Below are positions 15,804-24,531 of a stretch of DNA of 40,930 nt, piece after piece. Within the stretch, counting starts at the first letter, position 1; the number at the start of each line of letters is the position of its first letter. The translations under genes and the position numbers were made by a program. The notes under the pieces are model-generated. The model saw only the letters and a list, made by a program, of their open reading frames with translations. It was not told the DNA's origin and ran no database searches. Source of the stretch: Cloacimonetes bacterium UBA6081 (GTDB lineage: Bacteria > Cloacimonadota > Cloacimonadia > Cloacimonadales > Cloacimonadaceae); assembly GCA_002428685.1 (NCBI GenBank), contig DIXL01000089.1, positions 1 to 40,930 of the forward strand, given 5' to 3'.

Positions 15804-17230
15804 TCAGCCTCCTTTATATAAGTATGTGATGACCTCAATACATTGGATGATATAATTGAGTGTCCCGTAAGTAATACTGCAAGTAATTGCATAATCTCTT
15901 GCTGTGCACCCAACGCGGAAAAAGCAAATATGGCGGTAGAACTTGAGTGAATTACCATAAGTCCCAACAAGGCGATCGTAAATACATGTAAGGCTTTTTC
16001 TCCGGTTATCCGTACAAGGGAATTGTTAGAGGACACAAAACGGTAACACAATGCCAAAAAGATAAATAGACCGATAATTCCCACCTGTAGTATTTGCATT
16101 ACCCAACCCACATGGTTATCTGCGTATTGATAGTACTCATCTGAAAAGCCAAAACCCAATATGGGATTCTCCCTAACCTTTACAAGCATCCGTGGCATTC
16201 TGATGGTTATTCTTGATAGAGTTCCACCCGCGCTTAGATCACCCTCTGCCAGGGATTCTACGGTTGCCAGCCTAGCGGTGACATTTTCAAGAACATTAGA
16301 TAGCTGGGGAGAATAACTGAAAACTACAATAACTAAGATAATCATTGGCAGTGAGTAGGTTACGACTCGGTGCGTCTTATTGAGAAACAAAGCAAAACTG
16401 GCAATCAACATTGATGAAAAAGCTAAAAACCAACCTCGCGTTGCAGATAAGACAATCAAGAAATAGCAAATGACCAGAATTGAGCCTAAATATGACTTCT
16501 TAAAGCCTACATTCTTCTTAGCATACAACCAGTATGTGGCAAAGATGAAAGAAATCAGCAGCAAAAAGGGGCTGTTCAATATGCGGATTTCTCTAAAATC
16601 AAATGCTGACTGATAAACTTCTCCAGCTAAATTTCCCAGCTTAAACCCCGTTACCGCCTCCAGTAGTGAAGTAAATGCGACCACGAAAACTGCACTAAAA
16701 AGGAAACTGAAGATTCTAATCAACTCTTCTTCGGATGAGATAAGTCTGGGAAAGAAATAGAATGTCAGCATCGATAGTAAAGCCCTAATGGTTGTTCTAT
16801 AGCTATCCATACCCATACCGAGCACCACAGAAAAAACAATTAAAACGATAATCACGGCCAAAACAGGTTTTAAGCTAAACTTAATAGGGGGTTTCACCTT
16901 GCGTGAGAAGTAAGCTTTTATGCTCAGCATAAGCAAACTCAAATCATAAAGTGGCATTCTCACAGGTCCGACCCCGTAAACTGGCAGTCGTTGATAGACC
17001 CCCTCCACCCTTGCTGTTTGGGGAAATAATCCGCCGATTTCAGCAAAGAGGATTACCCAAAAAGCCAGAACAAAAGAGCTATCTTTCGAATAAAAACCAA
17101 TTAGCAGAAGAGCTAAGAAAAACGGGGACTTTACAACAGGTGGCATGAAATATACCACGACGATACAAACACCGTATAAAATCCATAATTTGAGATAATC
17201 GAATGCGTTTACCGGTTTTTCTCTGTTCAT
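15800..17230 (-). CDS. wzy: O-antigen polymerase (Wzy-like)
   Basis: A 476-residue integral membrane protein with about twelve hydrophobic segments. Late in the chain a large loop contains RITIRMPRMLVKVRENPILG, then FGFSDEYYQYADNHVGWVMQ, the usual place of the periplasmic loop in Wzy/WaaL proteins. It follows the flippase gene with a 4-nt overlap. It would join undecaprenyl-linked repeat units in the periplasm. Wzy proteins share little sequence, so the call rests on topology, loop position and neighbours; the related ligase WaaL is the main alternative. Confidence 0.78.
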   Translation of the reverse strand: MNREKPVNAFDYLKLWILYGVCIVVVYFMPPVVKSPFFLALLLIGFYSKDSSFVLAFWVILFAEIGGLFPQTARVEGVYQRLPVYGVGPVRMPLYDLSLLMLSIKAYFSRKVKPPIKFSLKPVLAVIIVLIVFSVVLGMGMDSYRTTIRALLSMLTFYFFPRLISSEEELIRIFSFLFSAVFVVAFTSLLEAVTGFKLGNLAGEVYQSAFDFREIRILNSPFLLLISFIFATYWLYAKKNVGFKKSYLGSILVICYFLIVLSATRGWFLAFSSMLIASFALFLNKTHRVVTYSLPMIILVIVVFSYSPQLSNVLENVTARLATVESLAEGDLSAGGTLSRITIRMPRMLVKVRENPILGFGFSDEYYQYADNHVGWVMQILQVGIIGLFIFLALCYRFVSSNNSLVRITGEKALHVFTIALLGLMVIHSSSTAIFAFSALGAQQEIMQLLAVLLTGHSIISSNVLRSSHTYIKEAE

Positions 17231-18714
17231 CGCTTTGTCTCTGACCTGATATATCGAGCCGTTTTCTTGATATTAACTATTTCTAAGAGAGTATCATAAT
17301 GCCGACGAGTGATCATCTTTATCAAATACAGAATCACGTATAAAACCGCCATATATATTGGGGCAATCACAAGCCACCAGCAAGAAAAGACATCTTTAAT
17401 ATAGATAGATATTATCCAAAATGGTATAGTAATTAAGCATATTGTCAGAATTCGAAGCAAGTTAGTCTTATCGTATTGTAAGGATCCTATCTTTTTCGCC
17501 ACGACAATATAAGCACCATTGCGGTACAAGTACGTAATCATCAGATTCAACGCCAACCCCGTTGCCCCCAGATTCAGATATTTTGGCGAGATGAAGAAAG
17601 TGATAGACACAATGAACACCAATAATTGGGATGCGTTGATCCAGACATTAGCATAGAATCGCCCCATTCCGGTAATAATATTGCCGTAGGGCATGCCCAC
17701 AATAACCAGGTATGTGGATATAACAATGATCTTAAAGGGGACTACGCTGGGCTGATATCTTGCTCCTAAGACTGTTGTCAATAGCGGCTCGGCTATCAAA
17801 GCCAAGAGGAAGATAAGGGGCAAAAGAAACAGAGTATTAAACTCCTGATAAACCTTGTTCTTCTTATTCACTTCCTTCCAGTTGTTGTCCTTCAACAAGC
17901 CTGAAAACAGAGGAAAAAAAATGTTGCCGATACTATTTGAGAGGATCAACATCGTTCCCCCGATAGACATGGCTGCAGCGTAATAGCCAAGCTCTTCTAC
18001 CGATGTATAATGAGCAAGGACGAGCTTATCAGCATACTGGAGCACGGAAGAAATCGCAGTTAACAATAATGTGGGTAATCCGTAGTATAGATATTTAGAC
18101 AAGAGCTTTTTATCGATCCGGCCAAACGGCAAATCTTTAAAATATTTAATCAGCAAAGGCATTACTAAAAGAAGTGCAGCAACATGCCATAATGACAGCC
18201 CCAGGGCTCTAGCACCAAGCAGCACGACAATTATTCGACCCGCGTGATGCACTATTGTCATCAAAACAAATGGCAGATTAGCTTTAGCTTGCATTAGCAT
18301 TGCCGTATAACTATTGGACACTATGTTGTAAAACTGAATAATGACAGTGGCTACAAGAATCACCAATATGACTGCTACCTGGTTTTGAGCTTCAAAATTC
18401 ACTTGCCTGACGTTTATCTGAAAGGCAAGCCATGAAAGCACTACGACGATAAACAGCAGAATGCTAAGTGCTTTGAGCCAAACATACGTTGCCACACAAT
18501 CGCCATGATCTCTGCCTTCCGAGACTAATTTCATGTGCCCGGTCGCAAAGATAACTGTTAAAAACAGCCAGATAGAAACAAACGATGTCCCGTAAGAAAT
18601 CGTACCCAATACAGTCGGCCCTGCAATCCTTGCCACTACAAACCCGGCGATCATGGTCACCACTTTGACTATAATATTGGTGCCAAACTGAGTAGCGAAT
18701 TTCTGTTTAAGCAT
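17227..18714 (-). CDS. wzx: Oligosaccharide flippase (Wzx-like)
   Basis: A 495-residue protein with about fourteen membrane helices of the PST/MOP superfamily. It opens KFATQFGTNIIVKVVTMIAG, then FVVARIAGPTVLGTISYGTS, as Wzx proteins do, and has GYYAAAMSIGGTMLILSNSI in the middle. It moves undecaprenyl-diphosphate-linked repeat units across the inner membrane. It overlaps the upstream glycosyltransferase by 8 nt and the polymerase gene by 4 nt, an arrangement that supports a Wzx/Wzy-dependent pathway. Confidence 0.85.
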   Translation of the reverse strand: MLKQKFATQFGTNIIVKVVTMIAGFVVARIAGPTVLGTISYGTSFVSIWLFLTVIFATGHMKLVSEGRDHGDCVATYVWLKALSILLFIVVVLSWLAFQINVRQVNFEAQNQVAVILVILVATVIIQFYNIVSNSYTAMLMQAKANLPFVLMTIVHHAGRIIVVLLGARALGLSLWHVAALLLVMPLLIKYFKDLPFGRIDKKLLSKYLYYGLPTLLLTAISSVLQYADKLVLAHYTSVEELGYYAAAMSIGGTMLILSNSIGNIFFPLFSGLLKDNNWKEVNKKNKVYQEFNTLFLLPLIFLLALIAEPLLTTVLGARYQPSVVPFKIIVISTYLVIVGMPYGNIITGMGRFYANVWINASQLLVFIVSITFFISPKYLNLGATGLALNLMITYLYRNGAYIVVAKKIGSLQYDKTNLLRILTICLITIPFWIISIYIKDVFSCWWLVIAPIYMAVLYVILYLIKMITRRHYDTLLEIVNIKKTARYIRSETKR

Positions 18715-19840
18715 TTCTCAAATGCTCTTTGAGTTCAGCCTGATCTCCTCTCATGAGTAGCAAATCAAGGTCTTCAATGCCACTACCTGTTTTTATTGTA
18801 GAGATGATTCGTTCCGCCCAATGATTCCAAGTGTATTGTGATTTGACCCGATTGTACAGTCTCTCAGCAATTATTCTTCGCTCAGTTTCGTGCCCCAAAT
18901 AGTAATCCACTTTATCTTTCAGCTCCCCAATAGTGTCAAATACAATTAGTTCCTCTTCAGAAAACAGATACTTCAGCAACAATCTATTATCTGCTATTTG
19001 AAAACCCTTACACCCGGCAATCTCAAATACTCGCGGCTGAAAGCCGAAACTTATCTGAGGCGCAGGAAGGTTCAGGAATATTTTCGTAGCACCATACAGG
19101 ATTCTTAATCGCTCAAAACTAAGCCTTGGACCCTGAAAGCACCTACGTAGTTCTGGGTTAAACTGAAATCGATACTCCCAGTTATCCCCCCCCCAGACCT
19201 TTAGATCGTACATGGTAAGATATGAGAGCAGATCTGCACGATACGCCCCTTCTGCTTTCTCAGCGTATGAAGAACCCGTGAAAGCTAAATCACATCCTAA
19301 TTTAAATAACTCTTCCTCAGTGATCATAGTCTTATCGGTAGGGAAAAACCTTTCAGGATCATATCCGCCAAAATGCCAAAATATTTTTGCCTCGGGAGCT
19401 ACTTTTCTGATGTTATTATTCCAAGTAGGGTCCGCTGAAAAAATGATATCGAAATGCTTCAGGCTATGCGGGAAATTGCAATTCCATCTAATAGAATCCC
19501 AGGGGGCATCCCCTAAAGTCAATACCATCATACTCTTACATTCATCTTTAATTTTTTTAACGTACTCAGGACTAATGCTGCTCTCATTATTAATCATAAC
19601 TACGTCAGGCTTAACGCTTTTACATTGTCTAAATACTGACTCCCCATACTTTTTCACGTAATATCTCATCTCAGCCTTGCGTACCTTGCCGACATCTCGC
19701 AAACCAAGTAGTCTAATTAGGGGATTACGGTGAAATCTGCCTTTATTCGTGAAGTATTCAATACCATTGCGCTTAAAGGCTTCCGAGAAATATCTCCCAT
19801 ACCCACCTTCCCAGGATATATGGGGCATAAAAACTTTCAT
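18707..19840 (-). CDS. CgeB-like glycosyltransferase
   Basis: A 377-residue protein of the CgeB/DUF3880 plus Glyco_trans_1_2 type. It opens MKVFMPHISWEGGYGRYFSE, has a middle WHFGGYDPERFFP and LAFTGSSYAEKAE, and a C-terminal donor region INLPAP-like (IFLNLPAPQISFGFQPRVFE) followed by AGCKGFQIADNR. The order PRVFEIAGCKGF is the family's donor-site motif. It is cytoplasmic, without a signal peptide. It probably adds a repeat-unit sugar; substrate not predictable. Confidence 0.78.
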   Translation of the reverse strand: MKVFMPHISWEGGYGRYFSEAFKRNGIEYFTNKGRFHRNPLIRLLGLRDVGKVRKAEMRYYVKKYGESVFRQCKSVKPDVVMINNESSISPEYVKKIKDECKSMMVLTLGDAPWDSIRWNCNFPHSLKHFDIIFSADPTWNNNIRKVAPEAKIFWHFGGYDPERFFPTDKTMITEEELFKLGCDLAFTGSSYAEKAEGAYRADLLSYLTMYDLKVWGGDNWEYRFQFNPELRRCFQGPRLSFERLRILYGATKIFLNLPAPQISFGFQPRVFEIAGCKGFQIADNRLLLKYLFSEEELIVFDTIGELKDKVDYYLGHETERRIIAERLYNRVKSQYTWNHWAERIISTIKTGSGIEDLDLLLMRGDQAELKEHLRNA

Positions 19841-19843
19841 ATA

Positions 19844-20407
19844 TTACCCCTTAGAGTGGCTACTGCCAGTCACACCTATAATTTCTCGGCAACTGGGGTA
19901 CCAAGCGAGCAGGTTAACATCGTGATATTTATCGCCATGCCAGTAGTGGTCTTTTAGAGTTCCCTCAATTTGCGCTCCGATTGATAGCCATTTGTTCATT
20001 GCATGGTGGTTCGCTATTACGTGAGCATATACCTTATTCATGTTTAGGTTTCCAAATGCATAGTTCAAGATCAGCATTACAGATTCGCTACCGTAGCCCT
20101 TTTGCTGATTTTGAATATCGCCGATCAAACCTCCCCATTCACAATGTCTGCTGATATAATCGAACTTATGTAAAAAAATGTAACCAACCATCTCACCGGA
20201 TTCAATACATTCAATTGCAAAGATAACTTTTTTATTATCTGCAGACCTTAGCAATTTTGATATCCAATCTGATTCAAGCTCTTCGGTAACCGGAAATGGA
20301 TGAGACATAGTTAGGAATTTTATCGACATCTGATTATGCCACTGTTGAGTCACTTGAGCATCTGTTATTCTTATCGGTCTAAGAATTACTTTATTTCCAC
20401 TAATCAT
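19844..20407 (-). CDS. GNAT-family N-acetyltransferase
   Basis: A 187-residue RimJ/RimL-like acetyltransferase. It opens NKVILRPIRITDAQVTQQWH, the acetyl-CoA loop region is GDIQNQQKGYGSESVMLILN (Q/RxxGxG/A type), and it ends in a beta-rich segment with LKDHYWHGDKYHDVNLLAW. I use the ATG at 20407, which has GAGG 5 nt upstream, rather than the TTG at 20425 inside the upstream gene. Following an aminotransferase and an ATP-grasp ligase, it may acetylate the 4-amino group of the sugar made here, or an amino acid attached to it. The acyl acceptor is inferred. Confidence 0.8.
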   Translation of the reverse strand: MISGNKVILRPIRITDAQVTQQWHNQMSIKFLTMSHPFPVTEELESDWISKLLRSADNKKVIFAIECIESGEMVGYIFLHKFDYISRHCEWGGLIGDIQNQQKGYGSESVMLILNYAFGNLNMNKVYAHVIANHHAMNKWLSIGAQIEGTLKDHYWHGDKYHDVNLLAWYPSCREIIGVTGSSHSKG

Positions 20408-20417
20408 ACATACCTCA

Positions 20418-21611
20418 TTAGCCAAGAGTAATACAAGACTTCATATCGCTGAGAGCGTTAAAACAAATCGTCTCGACTTCTTCTCTTGTTTCTGCCTGTG
20501 CAATTACCCACCCAGAACGTTGTGCGCTATCCGATAATATCGGGATGACATCACCAGTTCTGATTGCTATATGCTGCATTATTATGTGATCTCCAACTTC
20601 GTAAATTACTGGATTTATCCCAAGAACTTTACTTCCTGGTGAAAGACAAAGATACTTGATTCCTGATGCGGCATGCTTTGTAATCATAAGTCCCGGTTCC
20701 ATTCCAAGTGATACCTGAATAGCTGCCATTTCCATCGAAATCCCGGTCGATGCATTCGTAAGATAAGAAGCAATAAAATCACCACCCAAACGAGGCCCGA
20801 TCTCAATTATCACCGGTTCTTTAGGTTTCATTTTAAATTCCGTATGAGCCGCAGAGTTGTCAACACCAAGTGCCTGAATGGCTTCCTTCACGGTTTTCGA
20901 TACAAGTGATTTCTCGCTATCTGTCAGGTCTGCTGGCTGAATATGGCCAAGTTCCACGGTATGTGGATAGGGCGTTATCATTTTTTCTGTAAATTGGATT
21001 ATGTGTGTTTCACCTTTATAAGTGATAGATTCCACACTATACTCCGGCCCTTCGATAAACTCCTCTACCAAGTATCCCTTACCGGAAGTGAACGATAGTG
21101 TTTCAGGAACATACTGAATATAGTCAGAATAGTTTTCTATCCTAAAAACTCCCCTGCTGGAAAAAGCCTGTAAAGGCTTGATTATTAGCGGATATCCATA
21201 TTCCAAAAGTTCATGCTCCTTTAGGATCCGGCCATCTTTTATCAATTCCCCTTTCGCGCAAGGGATCCCTGCGTCCAGAAATGCCTGTTTCATAAGATGC
21301 TTATTGGTCGATTTTTCTATTGTTTCAGGACTATGAAATATATATCCCATCTCCTGGGCAAGTTTTGCCATTATCCTAAGTGGATTTTCCATTTGACCGG
21401 TTACAATGCCATCCACTTTGTGTTTAATCGCAATCTTTTTCGTGAGCTGATAATCATCACCGGCTACTTGATAAAAATGGTGGGCCAATTTTTTGCCTGG
21501 TGGATCTTTCTGCGGATCCACCACGATTGTATTTAAATTTAATGTCTTTGCCGCTTCAATCAGTGTCATTTGATTGAGGCCGGCACCAAATATCAAGATT
21601 GTCTTTTTCAT
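20418..21611 (-). CDS. ATP-grasp ligase
   Basis: A 397-residue ATP-grasp protein. It opens MKKTILIFGAGLNQMTLIEA. The ATP lysines are in YPLIIKPLQAFSSRGVFRI, a loop has YLVEEFIEGPEYSVES, and the metal-binding end is EPVIIEIGPRLGGDFIASY. The C-terminal part resembles carboxylate-amine ligases that build amino-acid or peptide-like bonds. It overlaps the aminotransferase by 4 nt and precedes a GNAT enzyme. A reasonable role is amide coupling of an amino acid or other acid to the amino group installed by the aminotransferase. The substrate pair is inference. Confidence 0.82.
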   Translation of the reverse strand: MKKTILIFGAGLNQMTLIEAAKTLNLNTIVVDPQKDPPGKKLAHHFYQVAGDDYQLTKKIAIKHKVDGIVTGQMENPLRIMAKLAQEMGYIFHSPETIEKSTNKHLMKQAFLDAGIPCAKGELIKDGRILKEHELLEYGYPLIIKPLQAFSSRGVFRIENYSDYIQYVPETLSFTSGKGYLVEEFIEGPEYSVESITYKGETHIIQFTEKMITPYPHTVELGHIQPADLTDSEKSLVSKTVKEAIQALGVDNSAAHTEFKMKPKEPVIIEIGPRLGGDFIASYLTNASTGISMEMAAIQVSLGMEPGLMITKHAASGIKYLCLSPGSKVLGINPVIYEVGDHIIMQHIAIRTGDVIPILSDSAQRSGWVIAQAETREEVETICFNALSDMKSCITLG

Positions 21612-22792
21612 TTGCTCAGAAAGACTTTTTTTACTGCTGCAATGACACTATTGATTTCCGATGAGGTTAAGTCCGGATATATTGGAAGCCTTAGCAGTCT
21701 TTTAAAGAAAGCTACTGAACCGGGAAAATCTTCATCGGTTCCGTAGTCTTTATAAAAGGCATTATTATGCAAGGGAGTGTAATGCACGTTGGCATATACT
21801 CCCTCCGCCCTCAAGGCATCCATGATCCAATACTTATGTTCCGAGGGAAAAAGAATGCCAAAGATATGCCAATTGCTTTTTGCACCTTCCGTAATCCTCA
21901 CGAAATCCAGACCTTCAATGCCGGAGAGACTTCTCTTGTAGCACTCCGCTATTTCTGTTCTTATCCGTAGTATTTCGTCGATCTTCTGCATCTGAGTCAC
22001 CCCCATGGCCCCGAGGATGTTTGACTGCACGTATGAATTTCCGATATCCACATATTCATAATACCCTCGCGTAACATTGTCGGTGAGAAAAGAGTACTTG
22101 TTGGTTCCCTTTTCTCGAAGGATCTTAATCTTCTCAGCAATAGTGTCGTCATCCGTCACGAGAGCTCCACCTTCTCCGGTAGTGATGTTTTTTGTGCCAT
22201 GAAAACTGAAAACGGATACATCTGCCAGGTTTCCAGTTTTCTTGCCCCGGTATTCAGCTCCGATAGATTGTGCAGTATCATGAACAACATACAAGCCATA
22301 TTTTTTTGCAATTCTGTTTATCTCATCCATGTCTGCAGGAATACCTGCATAATCTACGGGCACAATAGCTACCGTTTTATCGCTTATATAGCTTTCCAGT
22401 TTAGACACATCAAGGCTGCCGTTATCAGGATAGACATCGCAAAGAACGATGTTTATATCATTATAAAGCGGTGCTAAGGCGGATGAAGTATAGGTGAAAT
22501 CCGGAACTATTACTTCTGAACCGGGAGGGAATTCTTTAGCACGAAAGGCAAGCTCCAACGCAGTGGTAGCAGAATTCATATAGAGTACGTGCTTCACACA
22601 TAAATACTCAGCCAGGGCTTTCTCAAACTCACGGCATAGAGGACCATCACCAGAGATAAATGTGGAATCAAAGGCTTTTAAGATAGCTTCTCTGTCGTCG
22701 TTTTTCAAGTATGGTTTATGAATAACTATGGGCTCTTTGCTGATCGGTTCTCCACCGTTGATAGCAAGTTTTGGGTTTTTTGTGTTGATCAT
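21608..22792 (-). CDS. DegT/DnrJ/EryC1 sugar aminotransferase
   Basis: A 394-residue PLP-dependent sugar aminotransferase. PLP-binding residues are visible as D172 in VVHDTAQSIGAEY and the Schiff-base lysine K201 in SFHGTKNITTGEGGALV. The segment EVIVPDFTYTSSALAPLY is typical of enzymes acting on 4-keto-6-deoxy sugars. The FHGTKN form resembles WecE/RffA-type enzymes. It overlaps the cupin gene by 4 nt on one side and the ATP-grasp gene on the other. With gmd upstream, it probably aminates C4 of a GDP-4-keto-6-deoxyhexose, but the nucleotide is not proven. Confidence 0.85.
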   Translation of the reverse strand: MINTKNPKLAINGGEPISKEPIVIHKPYLKNDDREAILKAFDSTFISGDGPLCREFEKALAEYLCVKHVLYMNSATTALELAFRAKEFPPGSEVIVPDFTYTSSALAPLYNDINIVLCDVYPDNGSLDVSKLESYISDKTVAIVPVDYAGIPADMDEINRIAKKYGLYVVHDTAQSIGAEYRGKKTGNLADVSVFSFHGTKNITTGEGGALVTDDDTIAEKIKILREKGTNKYSFLTDNVTRGYYEYVDIGNSYVQSNILGAMGVTQMQKIDEILRIRTEIAECYKRSLSGIEGLDFVRITEGAKSNWHIFGILFPSEHKYWIMDALRAEGVYANVHYTPLHNNAFYKDYGTDEDFPGSVAFFKRLLRLPIYPDLTSSEINSVIAAVKKVFLSK

Positions 22793-23331
22793 TTATTCTC
22801 CAGCACTTTGTCTCTGGCCTGCAGGATAGGCTCGGTGCAAGGCCACTTAATATTAAGCGAGGGATCGTTCCAGGCAATGGTTATTTGCTGTCCAGCATCT
22901 ATGTAGTCTCCCTCATAGGCAAGTTTATAATGAAAAACCGCTTCTTTACTTTTTACGTAATATCCATTTACAAAGCCGGGAGGGATAAGAACTTGGCGGT
23001 ATTCATCGGAATTAAGGCTAAAAGCATCCCATTTTTTATAGGTCTGAGATTCGGGCCGCATATCCACAACCACCTCGTATATTTCACCGAACACACAAGA
23101 TACTAATTTCCATGTCTTCTCGTCTCCATGTAGGCCTCTCAGTACATTATGATGAGATAATGCAAATTTGTCGTGAATAAAATCCATTTCTTTTTCTATC
23201 AGCCCAGCGTAGAGATTACGATTGTATGTGGAGTAAATATTCCCTCTAAGATCCCAGTTGATTGATGGCTTGATGATCAATACTCCCGGTATTATCCTGG
23301 ATTTCTCTACTACAAATTCCTTGTATGACAT
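22789..23331 (-). CDS. RmlC-like sugar epimerase (cupin)
   Basis: A 180-residue cupin of the dTDP-4-dehydrorhamnose 3,5-epimerase family, the usual length. It has the early Arg in WDLRGNIYSTYN, the catalytic His in NVLRGLHGDEKTWK, the barrel strand IYEVVVDMRPESQTYKKW, and VLIPPGFVNGYYVKSKEAVF with aromatic active-site residues. The gene is 20 nt downstream of gmd and overlaps the aminotransferase, so it probably epimerises a GDP-4-keto-6-deoxysugar at C3 and/or C5, as the RmlC-like partners of GDP-heptose dehydratases do in Campylobacter. No rmlB or rmlD is nearby, which argues against rhamnose. Confidence 0.8.
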   Translation of the reverse strand: MSYKEFVVEKSRIIPGVLIIKPSINWDLRGNIYSTYNRNLYAGLIEKEMDFIHDKFALSHHNVLRGLHGDEKTWKLVSCVFGEIYEVVVDMRPESQTYKKWDAFSLNSDEYRQVLIPPGFVNGYYVKSKEAVFHYKLAYEGDYIDAGQQITIAWNDPSLNIKWPCTEPILQARDKVLENK

Positions 23332-23351
23332 ATCTTCCTACCTTACAAAAT

Positions 23352-24506
23352 CTAAAGAATATCTTCGACGCTCGGAGTTAGAACAAAACCTCCTTTTTTC
23401 AGATACTCGTTCTTTTGCATGAGCAAGACGTCGCTTGTCATCATATCCTTCACCAGCATATCTAAAGTATGTTCCGGAGCCCAGCCCAGTTTTACCTTGG
23501 CTTTGCTCGGATCCCCGATTAACAAGTCAACTTCAGTCGGACGAAAATAGTATGGATCTATCTCAACCACCACATCTCCTTTCATGATGTGATCGGGCTT
23601 GAGTTTCATGGTGTTCTCAAACAACACCTCATCAATCTCAGATATAGTCCCCTTTTCATCTACTCCCGAACCAGTAAAATCAAGCCTAATACCTATATAA
23701 GCAAAACACATCAAAATGAAATCCCTGACAGAGGTTGTTACACCAGTTGCTATCACATAGTCATCGGGAACATCTTGCTGAAGTATGAGCCACATGGCTT
23801 TAACGTAGTCCTTGGCATGACCCCAATCTCGTTTGGCATTTATGTTACCCAAACGTACAACTTTCTGATGACCTAGTGCTATGTTTGCTATGGCTCGGGT
23901 GATTTTCCTGGTTACAAAGGTTTCTCCCCTTAACGGTGATTCATGATTAAAAAGAATACCATTAGAGGCATGTATACCATAAGCTTCGCGGTAGTTCACT
24001 ACCATCCAATAAGCGTATAACTTTGCCACAGCGTATGGGCTACGAGGATAAAAGGAAGTGGTTTCCTTCTGAGGAACTTCCTGCACCTTACCATATAGTT
24101 CAGAAGTTGATGCTTGGTAAAACTTTGTTATTTGCTCCAGTCCACAGATACGTATTGCTTCAAGCAATCTTAGCGTACCAATCCCGTCAGCATTTGCAGT
24201 GTATTCAGGTGTGTCAAAACTGACTTTTACGTGTGATTGAGCAGCAAGATTATATATTTCATCCGGCTCAATATCTTTTATCAGTCTGATGATGTTTGAT
24301 GAATCGGTAAGATCCATATAGGCATAAGAGAAATTTGGATTTTGCCTGTTGTTATTCTCGAACAGGTGATCAATCCTGGCTGTATTAAATATTGATGATC
24401 GACGTTTTAGACCAAATACTTTGTAACCTTTTTTCAGGAGTAGCTCAGCTAGATATGCCCCATCCTGACCAGTTATTCCTGTTATTAGTGCTTTTCTATG
24501 GTACAT
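23352..24506 (-). CDS. gmd: GDP-mannose 4,6-dehydratase
   Basis: A 384-residue extended SDR with a clear Gmd signature: KALITGITGQDGAYLAELLL, VFGLKRRSSIFNTARIDHLF, NLAAQSHVKVSFDTPEYTA, QASTSELYGKVQEVPQKETT, SPYAVAKLYAYW (YxxxK), FNHESPLRGETFVTRKI and RDWGHAKDYVKAMW. It makes GDP-4-keto-6-deoxy-mannose. It heads a run with an RmlC-like cupin, an aminotransferase, an ATP-grasp ligase and a GNAT gene. No fcl, rmd or col gene is seen, so fucose, 6-deoxytalose and colitose are unlikely products here. Action on a GDP-heptose instead of GDP-mannose is possible but less likely, as no heptose genes are present. Confidence 0.92.
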   Translation of the reverse strand: MYHRKALITGITGQDGAYLAELLLKKGYKVFGLKRRSSIFNTARIDHLFENNNRQNPNFSYAYMDLTDSSNIIRLIKDIEPDEIYNLAAQSHVKVSFDTPEYTANADGIGTLRLLEAIRICGLEQITKFYQASTSELYGKVQEVPQKETTSFYPRSPYAVAKLYAYWMVVNYREAYGIHASNGILFNHESPLRGETFVTRKITRAIANIALGHQKVVRLGNINAKRDWGHAKDYVKAMWLILQQDVPDDYVIATGVTTSVRDFILMCFAYIGIRLDFTGSGVDEKGTISEIDEVLFENTMKLKPDHIMKGDVVVEIDPYYFRPTEVDLLIGDPSKAKVKLGWAPEHTLDMLVKDMMTSDVLLMQKNEYLKKGGFVLTPSVEDIL

Positions 24507-24531
24507 ATTTCTACCTTATTGAAGCTTTACT

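Noticed and set aside
19212..19661. Plus-strand ORF of 149 codons
   Set aside because: Lies wholly inside the CgeB-like glycosyltransferase gene on the other strand; composition and sequence show no protein family.
22789..23331. rmlC of dTDP-L-rhamnose synthesis
   Set aside because: The family fits, but rmlB and rmlD are absent and the gene is coupled to gmd and an aminotransferase; the rhamnose call was not made.
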